NCBI GenBank assembly: GCA_938011315.1
Contig: CALLUG010000022.1
Coordinates: 37,428 to 101,427, forward strand
Source: an uncultured Flavobacteriaceae bacterium
GTDB taxonomy: Bacteria > Bacteroidota > Bacteroidia > Flavobacteriales > Flavobacteriaceae
Length of the DNA: 64,000 nt
Direction: 5' to 3'
In this document: positions 9,481-16,851 of the stretch, piece after piece
How the letters are laid out: each line of letters opens with the position of its first letter
Position numbering within the stretch: position 1 is the first letter of the stretch
Notes under the pieces: generated by a model
Told to the model about the DNA's origin: nothing
Databases searched by the model: none
What the model saw: only the letters and a program-made list of their open reading frames with translations
Made by a program: the position numbers and the translations under genes

Positions 9481-9839
9481 CTTATTTTTTAAACTTTAGG
9501 CTGTATAAAGTTTCAATACTAAAAAACTAATTACTCTAGTACTTAAAAAAAAATGACCTTGCAAATAACACAAATCCTGTTTGTAACAGTAACTCTATTA
9601 CAATTTTTGATGCCATGAGTTTCTGTACAAAGGGTATAAGAATTTGTTTGCTTATTATCTTTTATTAACAACCTGTTTATTATACCCTTAGCACTGGTCA
9701 TAATACACCTACTTAATTGTTATATCATAACTTTTTTATCTAAATTGTCTGTATAAATAAATATCTAGCCTTTAAAGAAAAATGTCCATTAGATTAAAAT
9801 ACATTAAAAAATATATTTGCCTTATAATATATAATAAAT
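9481..9839. other. intergenic region with a widely spaced inverted repeat
   Basis: No gene is supported in this 359-bp gap between the divergent peptidase and AraC-type genes. It contains one perfect 10-bp inverted repeat, AAGGGTATAA at 9630-9639 and TTATACCCTT at 9680-9689, with a 40-base spacer. This might be an operator for the adjacent regulator; the function is not known. Confidence 0.4.
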
Positions 9840-10643
9840 ATGTTTTCCAACTTAATTAATATTGAATCCAAAGATTTAGACAAGGTTACGGTAGAACTGT
9901 ACACAACACCTTCTGTTATGATATCTCATCTAGATAGATTTACAATGGTTATTTTTAAACATCAAAAAACTGTTGAAATTAATTTTGATGATGCAAAAGG
10001 GTTTGACTATAACATTGTTTTTCTTTGTCCGGGAGAAATTTTTAAAATTAGCAACCAAAACCAAGGCATAAAAGTAGTGTCCTTTGATGAAGTATCTACC
10101 CTTAATAATGTTTTAGGTTTTAATCATGCTTACGGAAATATTCATAAATTATTTTCATTAACACAATCAAATTTTAAAAAAATAAACATTATCATTGATG
10201 ATATAAAAATGTTAATTTCAAAAAAACAGTTAAACTGGAATAGAAAAGTATTTTCTCTCCTAGAAAACATATTCAAAATAAGCCCGACATACCTAAACAT
10301 TGATAATAGTCAAGGACTATCCTTTGTGCATTCGTTCGTACAATTAGTACACAAACATTACACGATGCATCATCAAATTTCATATTATGCTAATCTTTTG
10401 GGGGTAAAATCTAAAAAACTAACTGAAAATTTTAACAAACAAGGCTTATTAAATCCACATTCCTTTATTAAAAACAGAATACTGATTGAGGTTAAAAGGC
10501 AATTACTATACACTGATAATAGTGTTAAAATAATTTGTTTTGATGTAGGGTTTAATGACCCAGCATACTTTTCTAGATTTTTTAAAAAAAATGTAGGAAT
10601 AACTATGAAACAATTTAGGATGAAGTACTCTGAAACTATTTAA
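9840..10643 (+). CDS. AraC-family transcriptional regulator
   Basis: A 267-residue protein with a C-terminal AraC/XylS-type double helix-turn-helix at residues about 170-265. The first HTH is ISYYANLLGVKSKKLTENFNK; the second contains the family signature in KIICFDVGFNDPAYFSRFFKKNVGITMKQFR. The N-terminal 160 residues look like a degenerate cupin-type sensor (FDDAKGFDYNIVFLCPGEIFKIS) without an assigned ligand. Its 3' end overlaps the convergent haem-binding gene by 8 bases, and the cytochrome P460 genes lie 850 bp beyond, so it may control that redox island; this is inferred from position only. Confidence 0.85.
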   Translation: MFSNLINIESKDLDKVTVELYTTPSVMISHLDRFTMVIFKHQKTVEINFDDAKGFDYNIVFLCPGEIFKISNQNQGIKVVSFDEVSTLNNVLGFNHAYGNIHKLFSLTQSNFKKINIIIDDIKMLISKKQLNWNRKVFSLLENIFKISPTYLNIDNSQGLSFVHSFVQLVHKHYTMHHQISYYANLLGVKSKKLTENFNKQGLLNPHSFIKNRILIEVKRQLLYTDNSVKIICFDVGFNDPAYFSRFFKKNVGITMKQFRMKYSETI

Positions 10644-11106
10644 CTTCAATAGTGCTAACCCATGCCAATATTTGCTCTATTTGTTTGTCAGACAGTTTAG
10701 TTTTAGGATGCATAAATGTATATGACGAAAGAGGCATTTTACCTTCAGTAATATTAGTTATAATATTAGACAAGTGTACCCGTTTTGTTCTGTAGTCAGT
10801 CGTTCTCCATACAGAAAAATTAAGTTCATTTTTACCGTCCATAACATGAGTGTCAACATACCATGATATAGGGCTAATATGGTCATACCAATAATATTCT
10901 GTTTTGTTGGAATGGCAATCGTAACATGAGTTCTTAAATAGAGTTGCAACAGCTTCTGGAGCAGCTTCAGTCGTTAAAAAATCGCTATAAGTAGCCTCTT
11001 TTTGGCTATTTTTATTTGGCCTATAAAACTGAATTGCAATAAAAGCAGTGATAAAGACAATAAAAACACCTTTCACGTACCCTATCTTATTTCCTTGTTT
11101 ATTCAT
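10636..11106 (-). CDS. membrane-anchored haem-binding domain protein
   Basis: A 156-residue protein with one N-terminal membrane segment (IGYVKGVFIVFITAFIAIQF, about residues 8-27) and one c-type haem site CYDCH at residues 61-65. The context CYDCHSNKTEYYWYDHISPISWY and the later MHPKTKLSDKQIEQILAWV are typical of the Haem_bd family of Bacteroidetes, predicted periplasmic monohaem proteins. It probably passes electrons at the cell surface side of the inner membrane; partners are not known. Its 3' end overlaps the AraC-type gene in convergent orientation, and the P460 genes are divergent to it. Confidence 0.85.
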   Translation of the reverse strand: MNKQGNKIGYVKGVFIVFITAFIAIQFYRPNKNSQKEATYSDFLTTEAAPEAVATLFKNSCYDCHSNKTEYYWYDHISPISWYVDTHVMDGKNELNFSVWRTTDYRTKRVHLSNIITNITEGKMPLSSYTFMHPKTKLSDKQIEQILAWVSTIEVK

Positions 11107-11490
11107 TTTTCCTTATGATCTAAAGTTGATTTACAATTCGACCCCAAATTATTAAAATAATTTCAAAAAAAAATGGATTTTTATCTTTCATTTACCATAA
11201 AACCACAAACAACTAACAATCAAAATAATTTGACACTAATATACCGTGACTTTCACAAAATAAGTTGTACAAAAAATTTGAATTTAACTTTTTATTAAAA
11301 AAAAAGAAAAAAGTCCTCTTTAGGGTGGTTTTACTCACATATATTTATAACTTGAAAAACGCACTACTATTTTAGTATTTTATATTCAAAATAGATCGTT
11401 TCATTTTTAATAATTTTTAGATAAGAAGTTACAAACAAAAATATATATATTTAAAACAAACTCATAAAACCATAATTACGCAAAAAATCT
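11107..11490. other. AT-rich divergent intergenic region
   Basis: This 384-bp gap separates the minus-strand haem-binding gene from the plus-strand cytochrome P460 gene and must hold both promoters. It has many A/T runs. No complete TTG-N19-TAnnTTTG promoter, no clear operator and no small gene could be identified in it. Confidence 0.4.
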
Positions 11491-12585
11491 ATGAAAAAAA
11501 CAAGTCTTTTTATATTAACGATATCTTTAGCATTATTAACATCTTGTAATAATACTAAGTCCAGTTATGAAGCTATAACATACTTCAAAATGGAGGGCGA
11601 TAAACTGCTTCGTCCAACAGATTACAGAAAATGGGTTTACGTGGGTACTCCAACAACTCCTAATGATATGAACAATGGAAAAGCAGCGTTTCCAGAATTT
11701 CACAATGTATATATAGACCCCGACAGTTACAAACACTGGAAGTCTACAGGAGAGTGGAGAGAAGGCACTATTTTGGTTAAAGAGCTAGTAAGTGTAGGAA
11801 CAAAAGCAGCTGTAAGTGGAAATGGTTACTTTATGGGGGACTTTATTGGACTAGAAGCAACCATAAAAAGTAAAGAACTTTTCCCTAACGAACCAGGCAA
11901 TTGGTCATACTTTAGCTTTACAAATCCAGGATCTAAAAACTTAAAAGATACCGCTACAGCATTTAAAACTAACCAATGTAACAGTTGTCATGCTGGTAAC
12001 GCACAAGACGATTTTGTATTTACACAACATTATCCAATACTTAGGTCTGCAAAAAATGCAGGAGAAAACACAACCCCAGAAAACAGTTCAAGTCGACCAA
12101 AAACAATGGTTATTGGAGAGTGGGATCCAGCAGCACCTACACCAGAAAATTTAGATTTAGAAATACCTCTTGAAAAAGAAGCTCTATTTGCTTATTTGAA
12201 ATCAGGAGCATATAAAAAATTTAAAACTCAAGAAAAAGAAAAACATCCATCTACTGGACCACACACACAAGTAGGATTACCAGTACAAGTATTTATGAAC
12301 GACATTATAGCAAGTTCCTTAGCAGAAAATAGAGATGAGCATCCTATGGGAGCAAGTATTGTAAAAGAAATGTTTAATAAAAATGGAGAGCTTGCTGGTT
12401 GGGCCGTTATGGTAAAAACACAAGACAAGTCCGACGATGGGCTAGGATGGTTCTGGTATGAAGTTACTAGTTCTGAAGACTCTGATGCTATAGCAGCCAT
12501 AGGCAATGGCGTAAACGGCTGTATTAGTTGTCATCAAATCGGAAATAGAGATATGGTAAGAACCGCTTTCCCTTTTCAAAAATAA
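11491..12585 (+). CDS. cytochrome P460 family lipoprotein with a second haem domain
   Basis: A 364-residue lipoprotein; the lipobox LLTSC puts the lipidated Cys at 19. Residues about 30-170 form a cytochrome P460/c'-beta domain ending in haem site CNSCH (163-167), with Lys candidates for the haem cross-link in VKELVSVGTKAAVSGNG. Residues about 200-364 form a second part with FMND, HPMGASIVKEMF, GWAVMVKTQ and GWFWYE ending in CISCH (344-348). This second part resembles a c-type haem domain found in proteobacterial exported proteins. P460 cytochromes act on hydroxylamine or bind NO; a redox role in the periplasm is likely, the substrate unknown. Its N-terminal half is duplicated in the next gene. 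Confidence 0.85.
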   Translation: MKKTSLFILTISLALLTSCNNTKSSYEAITYFKMEGDKLLRPTDYRKWVYVGTPTTPNDMNNGKAAFPEFHNVYIDPDSYKHWKSTGEWREGTILVKELVSVGTKAAVSGNGYFMGDFIGLEATIKSKELFPNEPGNWSYFSFTNPGSKNLKDTATAFKTNQCNSCHAGNAQDDFVFTQHYPILRSAKNAGENTTPENSSSRPKTMVIGEWDPAAPTPENLDLEIPLEKEALFAYLKSGAYKKFKTQEKEKHPSTGPHTQVGLPVQVFMNDIIASSLAENRDEHPMGASIVKEMFNKNGELAGWAVMVKTQDKSDDGLGWFWYEVTSSEDSDAIAAIGNGVNGCISCHQIGNRDMVRTAFPFQK

Positions 12586-12615
12586 TAATATCAAATTCTT
12601 AAAATAACCATTAAA

Positions 12616-13233
12616 ATGAAAAAATTAACAGTAAAAATTTTAGCACTTGTACTTATTACATTTAGCTTTACGTCTTGTAATAATACTTCAAATCAATCTT
12701 ATGAGGAAGTAGCTTACTTTACAATGGAAGGAAACCAACTAAAACGCCCAGTAGATTACAGAAGTTGGGTATATGTAGGTACACCTTTGACCCCTAATGA
12801 TATGAATAATGGAAAAGCAGCGTTTCCAGAGTTTCATAATGTGTATATAGACCCTGTAAGTTATGATCAATACAAAGCTACAGGAAAATGGAGAGATGGC
12901 ACTATTTTAGTTAAAGAATTAGTGAGCGTAGGGACAAAAGCTGCTGTAAGTGGTAATGGCTACTTTATGGGTGAGTTTATTGGATTAGAAGCTACGATCA
13001 AAAGTAGTAAGCATTTTGCAAACGAACCAGGAAATTGGGCTTACTTTAGCTTTACAACACCTCCTAATCAAGATTTAAAATCTTCTGCAGCACCATTTGC
13101 TACAAAAATGTGTAATTCTTGTCATGCAAACAGTGCGAAAGATGATTTTGTATTTACACAACATTATCCAGTATTACGTGCTGCAAAAGGCGTTGGTTTA
13201 GATATTACTCCTGAAAATACATCGGCAAGATAA
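12616..13233 (+). CDS. cytochrome P460 family lipoprotein, short paralogue
   Basis: A 205-residue lipoprotein (Cys 21 in FTSC) that is a tandem duplicate of the N-terminal half of the preceding protein. Long shared stretches include NDMNNGKAAFPEFHNVYIDP and ILVKELVSVGTKAAVSGNG, and it has haem site CNSCH at 166-170. It stops just after the P460 domain, at the point where the paralogue continues into its second haem domain. About 205 residues is the normal size for P460, so this may be the ancestral form or a truncated copy. It begins 30 bases after the upstream stop and ends before a strong terminator, so the pair is one transcript. Confidence 0.85.
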   Translation: MKKLTVKILALVLITFSFTSCNNTSNQSYEEVAYFTMEGNQLKRPVDYRSWVYVGTPLTPNDMNNGKAAFPEFHNVYIDPVSYDQYKATGKWRDGTILVKELVSVGTKAAVSGNGYFMGEFIGLEATIKSSKHFANEPGNWAYFSFTTPPNQDLKSSAAPFATKMCNSCHANSAKDDFVFTQHYPVLRAAKGVGLDITPENTSAR

Positions 13234-13253
13234 CACTATCTTATCGCACATAT

Positions 13254-13294
13254 TAAGGCTGTTTGAAAATTGATTTTTTCAAACAGCCTTTTTT
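13254..13294 (+). terminator. strong intrinsic terminator after the P460 pair
   Basis: The 14-bp perfect arms AGGCTGTTTGAAAA and TTTTCAAACAGCCT surround a six-base loop and are followed by a T-run. It ends the transcript of the two cytochrome genes and isolates them from the DUF3098-uppP-truB operon downstream. Confidence 0.85.
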
Positions 13295-13425
13295 AATTCT
13301 ACTAAAAAAATAATTATCTAAAAAAAATAATTTAACTAACTATAATTTAAAATTATAAATAAAACAGTTACTTTGCATTTAATTTGTCCTTAATCTGGAT
13401 ATCTATGATACTTTTTTGATTAGTT

Positions 13426-13689
13426 ATGGGAGAACAAAAACGAAAACAACAAGCAAAAAATTATTTTGTCTTTGGCAAAAAAAATTATAAATGGATGTTT
13501 ATAGGCTTAGCTTTTATTGCGATTGGTTTTATATTAATGTCCGGAGGAGGCAGCGACGACCCTAATGTTTTTAACGAATCTATTTTTAGTTGGAGACGCA
13601 TTCGTTTAGCACCAACTTTAGTTTTGGCAGGCCTTGGAATACAAATTTATGCAATACTATTGAATCCTAATAAGGATACAAGAAAATAA
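13426..13689 (+). CDS. DUF3098 small membrane protein
   Basis: An 87-residue protein with a basic N-terminus (MGEQKRKQQAKNYFVFGKKNYKW), a first membrane segment MFIGLAFIAIGFILMS, a short loop containing GGGSDDPNVFNESIFSWRRI, and a second membrane segment APTLVLAGLGIQIYAI. This is the DUF3098 family, usually found in Bacteroidetes between ftsX and uppP. It starts the operon with uppP (14 bases downstream) and truB. Role unknown; a link to cell division or envelope assembly is inferred from its usual neighbours. The expected ftsX is not upstream here. Confidence 0.85.
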   Translation: MGEQKRKQQAKNYFVFGKKNYKWMFIGLAFIAIGFILMSGGGSDDPNVFNESIFSWRRIRLAPTLVLAGLGIQIYAILLNPNKDTRK

Positions 13690-13703
13690 ATATATTTACT
13701 ATA

Positions 13704-14498
13704 ATGGATATTATAGATGCTATAATCCTCGGAGTTATTCAGGGATTAACCGAATTTCTTCCAGTATCGTCCAGTGGTCATCTTGAACTTGGCAAAGCGC
13801 TTCTTAACGATGCATCTATACCGCAAGAACGTTTATTATTTACCGTCGTCTTACATTTTGCAACTGCACTTAGTACCATTGTTATTTTCAGAAAAGATAT
13901 TGCAGAAATTCTTAAAAGTGTTTTGCGCTTTAAATGGAATCAAGATTTACAATTTATAAGTAAAATTGCACTATCTATGCTACCAGCCGTAATTATAGGT
14001 TTACTTTTTGAAGCGCAATTAGAGGCACTCTTTGGCAATCATATTTTACTTGTTGGCTGTATGCTTATTGTCACAGCCGTTTTGCTATTTTTAGCAGACA
14101 AGTCAAAAAACACGAATAAAGATGTGTCGTACAAAAATGCGTTTATTATTGGAATTGCACAAGCTATTGCTATTCTCCCGGGAGTTTCACGCTCTGGAGC
14201 TACAATATCGACATCTGTCCTTTTAGGGAATGACAAAAGTAAAGCTGCTCGTTTTTCATTTTTAATGGTAATTCCTCTTATTTTTGGCAAAATAGCGAAA
14301 GACTTTCTTGGTGGTGAATTGACTTATAGTGTTGATCACTTAACAAGCCTATCAGTAGGCTTTATAACAGCATTTATTACAGGCTTATTTGCTTGTACGT
14401 GGATGATTGCTTTGGTAAAAAAAAGTAAACTTTTTTATTTTGCCATTTATTGCATTATTATAGGAGTTATAGCAATTCTGTTTTCATTGAGGAACTAA
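13704..14498 (+). CDS. uppP: undecaprenyl-diphosphate phosphatase
   Basis: A 264-residue inner-membrane enzyme of the UppP/BacA family, which dephosphorylates undecaprenyl diphosphate so that the carrier can be reused for peptidoglycan and other wall polymers; it also gives bacitracin tolerance. Both signature blocks are present: GLTEFLPVSSSGHLELG near residues 13-30 and the PGVSRSGATIS block near residue 155. About eight hydrophobic segments fit the family fold. It sits between DUF3098 and truB, with two bases between its stop and the truB start. Confidence 0.95.
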   Translation: MDIIDAIILGVIQGLTEFLPVSSSGHLELGKALLNDASIPQERLLFTVVLHFATALSTIVIFRKDIAEILKSVLRFKWNQDLQFISKIALSMLPAVIIGLLFEAQLEALFGNHILLVGCMLIVTAVLLFLADKSKNTNKDVSYKNAFIIGIAQAIAILPGVSRSGATISTSVLLGNDKSKAARFSFLMVIPLIFGKIAKDFLGGELTYSVDHLTSLSVGFITAFITGLFACTWMIALVKKSKLFYFAIYCIIIGVIAILFSLRN

Positions 14499-14500
14499 GT

Positions 14501-15211
14501 ATGATTACCGAAAACGATTACATATCTGGAAAAGTTTTGCTAATTGATAAGCCATTACATTGGACGTCTTTTCAAGTTGTAAATAAACTTCGCTGGGAAA
14601 TTAAAAATGCCCTCAATATAAAAAAAATAAAAGTTGGTCATGCAGGGACTCTAGACCCCCTAGCCTCTGGATTGCTTATTATTTGTACAGGAAAAATGAC
14701 GAAACAAATAGATCATTTTCAAGGACAACTAAAGGAGTATACTGGGACGTTTATTTTAGGAAGCACGACACCCTCTTACGATTTAGAAACCGAAATTGAC
14801 GCAACCTACGCTACAGCACATATTACAAAAGATAACATTAACAGCACAACACAACAATTTGTAGGACAATTGCAACAATATCCTCCTATATTTTCAGCAC
14901 TAAAAAAGGATGGAAAACGCCTGTACGAATACGCTAGAGCTGGGGCTAATGTAGATATTAAACCTCGTACAATACACATTTCAGAATTTGAAATCACGCA
15001 AATTAAAGGAGTCGAAGTATGTTTTAGAGTAGTCTGCAGTAAAGGAACCTATATCCGATCTTTGGCAAACGACTTTGGTAAAGCACTACAGTCTGGAGCT
15101 CATCTATCGGCACTACGCCGAACAAGAATTGGCGAATTTAACGTTTGTAATGCTCTATCTGTTAATCGTTTTATATCCAAGTTATCAGCGGTAAAATCTA
15201 ACGCTACATAA
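14501..15211 (+). CDS. truB: tRNA pseudouridine(55) synthase
   Basis: A 236-residue TruB when started at ATG 14501; the frame reaches 14450 but that would overlap uppP and add a non-homologous leader. The catalytic block is VGHAGTLDPLASGLLI with the essential Asp, followed by the TruB motifs YTGTFILGSTTPSYDLE, QYPPIFSALKKDGKRLYEYAR and CSKGTYIRSLANDFG. The enzyme makes pseudouridine 55 in the T-loop of tRNAs. No C-terminal PUA domain is present, as usual for Bacteroidetes. The start lies two bases after the uppP stop. Confidence 0.95.
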   Translation: MITENDYISGKVLLIDKPLHWTSFQVVNKLRWEIKNALNIKKIKVGHAGTLDPLASGLLIICTGKMTKQIDHFQGQLKEYTGTFILGSTTPSYDLETEIDATYATAHITKDNINSTTQQFVGQLQQYPPIFSALKKDGKRLYEYARAGANVDIKPRTIHISEFEITQIKGVEVCFRVVCSKGTYIRSLANDFGKALQSGAHLSALRRTRIGEFNVCNALSVNRFISKLSAVKSNAT

Positions 15212-15229
15212 TTTTTAGAGTTTTACAAA

Positions 15230-15952
15230 ATGGCCTTTCATCGTAATACCTACAGCGCTTTAATTGTTACCACAATTGTAGTATCATTAATCGTTTTTTT
15301 AGGTTTCACAATACATATTAATAAAAAAAGAGCGCTTATTGCAGAAACCTTCTATGAGTTAACCCCAGAAGCTTTAGATAAACAAGATGCTAAAAAAGAG
15401 CTAAAAGACATTATTAAAAGTCTCGATAAGTTACTAAGTTCTAGTACTAATAAAGCTTATAATACTTCTAAACCATCTAGCGCTATAAACAGTAAGAAAG
15501 TTAATGAAACATTTGAAAATCTTGAAAACTCAACCCAAGAACAAGCAAAAAACACAGAAAATAATACAATTAGTCCTTCAAATCAAAATAGTGTTAGCAC
15601 ACAAGAGAACAGCACTTTTAACGCCATTAATAATCTTATTAGTAAAAAAAAACGTACAACAGAAACTAACACAAACAGCAATAGCTCCGTAAGTTATTCT
15701 TTAACAAATCGTAGTAAAATAAGCATTTCACCACCCGTTTATTTATGCGAAAAAGAAGGTGAAATTATTGTAAATATTGTCGTAAACAATAATGGCATCG
15801 TTACCGATGCTTCTTACAATACTGCCTCAACCTCAACAGATGGCTGCATGATTGATCACGCTTTAGAGTACGCCAAAACAGCAACCTTTAGCATAGACAC
15901 ATCAAGAAAATCACAGCTCGGTTCCATTACGTTCTATTTTAAAGGGAAATAA
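15230..15952 (+). CDS. membrane-anchored protein with a TonB-C-like domain
   Basis: A 240-residue protein with one N-terminal membrane segment (YSALIVTTIVVSLIVFLGFTIHI), then KELKDIIKSLDKLL and a long Ser/Asn/Thr/Lys-rich periplasmic linker (about residues 80-160). The C-terminal domain (PVYLCEKEGEIIVNIVVNNNGIVTDASYN through GSITFYFKG) resembles the TonB C-terminal fold, with two cysteines that could form a disulphide. The topology fits an energy-transducer-like protein, but the linker lacks the Pro-Lys/Pro-Glu repeats of classical TonB. It is 18 bases after truB and probably in that operon. Exact partner unknown. Confidence 0.7.
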   Translation: MAFHRNTYSALIVTTIVVSLIVFLGFTIHINKKRALIAETFYELTPEALDKQDAKKELKDIIKSLDKLLSSSTNKAYNTSKPSSAINSKKVNETFENLENSTQEQAKNTENNTISPSNQNSVSTQENSTFNAINNLISKKKRTTETNTNSNSSVSYSLTNRSKISISPPVYLCEKEGEIIVNIVVNNNGIVTDASYNTASTSTDGCMIDHALEYAKTATFSIDTSRKSQLGSITFYFKGK

Positions 15953-16000
15953 TTTTTTTGTAGAAACCTCATAATTAAGGTTAAAAAGAAATTTATATTA

Positions 16001-16103
16001 TACCAACTATGACTCAAAATGAGCTGTACAATCCGTTTCTGTTGCGCCTATACAAAATATATTCCAAATTAGTTATAGCTCATTTTAAATAACAATTGGT
16101 ATT
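16001..16103 (+). repeat. dispersed palindromic repeat, copy 1
   Basis: The left end TACCAACTATGACTCAAAAT and right end ATTTTAAATAACAATTGGTA are imperfect inverted repeats about 26 bases long; the central part contains CCGTTTCTGTTGCGCCTATA. The same ends and core occur in three other intergenic places (16591-16752, 52642-52700, 55211-55328). It lies directly upstream of the promoter of the TerB gene. Confidence 0.75.
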
Positions 16104-16128
16104 AATTTTAAAAAAATAGAAGTTTATC

Positions 16129-16136
16129 TATATTTG
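16129..16136 (+). promoter_or_regulatory. -7 element upstream of the TerB gene
   Basis: TATATTTG matches the Bacteroidetes -7 consensus TAnnTTTG and lies 24-31 bases before the ATG at 16160. There is no TTG at the standard distance; the right end of repeat copy 1 ends just in front of the -33 region. Confidence 0.5.
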
Positions 16137-16159
16137 CAATTCCAAAATATACATACCAT

Positions 16160-16591
16160 ATGTCCATTTCAGATTTATTTGATAGTGCGTTTAAAAAACG
16201 TAATGAAGATCATTTTGCATCAATTGTTAGAGTTGCAATGCAAGACTGTGTAATTACAGATGAGGAAAAAGCGTTTTTAGATCGCTTGGCTAGAAACTTA
16301 GGTATTAGCGAAGCAGATTATGAGCAAATTTTAAAAGATTATAATTCTCACAGCATTAATCCACCTACCTCTTACAATCGTCGTTTAGAGCGTTTATACG
16401 ACCTTGTACGTATGGTTTATGCAGACCATATTAGAGATGAAGAGCAGGTTTTGCTATTACAAAAAATAGGAATAGGCTTAGGTTTTAATCCAGAAAACGT
16501 AAAGCATATTGTAAATAAAGCGCTCGATTTAGTAAATGAAGGGGTAGATATAGATGACTTTTTGATGGAAATAAAAAGCATGAATAGATAA
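16160..16591 (+). CDS. TerB-like protein
   Basis: A 143-residue helical protein of the TerB-like superfamily: HFASIVRVAMQDCVITDEEKAFLDRLARNLGI and later VRMVYADHIRDEEQVLLLQKIGIGLGF give the two similar helical halves with acidic loops (D-x-x-I-x-x-x-E-E). Members are named after tellurite resistance but their biochemical role is uncertain; some act as metal-binding helical domains or in stress responses. It stands alone, with its own promoter, and is bracketed by two copies of the dispersed repeat (ends 57 bp upstream; starts at its stop codon). A second TerB domain occurs at 30781-31563 fused to DnaJ. Confidence 0.75.
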   Translation: MSISDLFDSAFKKRNEDHFASIVRVAMQDCVITDEEKAFLDRLARNLGISEADYEQILKDYNSHSINPPTSYNRRLERLYDLVRMVYADHIRDEEQVLLLQKIGIGLGFNPENVKHIVNKALDLVNEGVDIDDFLMEIKSMNR

Positions 16592-16752
16592 CACCAATTA
16601 TCACTTAAAATAAGCCGTATAATTCGTTTCTATTGCTCTATATATCACTATAACCTAAACGTAATTAAGGCTATGCTTAGGTTCTCTATGTCATCTAAAC
16701 ACACTGTATTAAAAATTATTTATAGCGCATTTTATATAACAATTGGTATTAA
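16591..16752 (+). repeat. dispersed palindromic repeat, copy 2 (long form)
   Basis: The left end CACCAATTATCACTTAAAAT, core TAATTCGTTTCTATTGCTCT and right end CGCATTTTATATAACAATTG match the other copies. This copy is about 60 bases longer because of an extra internal block (TAACCTAAACGTAATTAAGG and following). It starts at the last base of the TerB stop codon. Confidence 0.75.
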
Positions 16753-16851
16753 CAACCATAATTATTTGTTTTTAAATTAAATTTTCATTAAATTTCATTT
16801 TCAAGGGTAAGATTATTATTTTTATATATCATAATATAAAAACTATGATTT

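Noticed and set aside
14450..14500. Longer TruB start at 14450
   Set aside because: It overlaps uppP and adds residues not seen in the family; ATG 14501 is just after the uppP stop and in front of the conserved N-terminus.
16160..16591. TerB protein as evidence for tellurite resistance
   Set aside because: No other ter gene is near; the TerB-like fold is used in many contexts.
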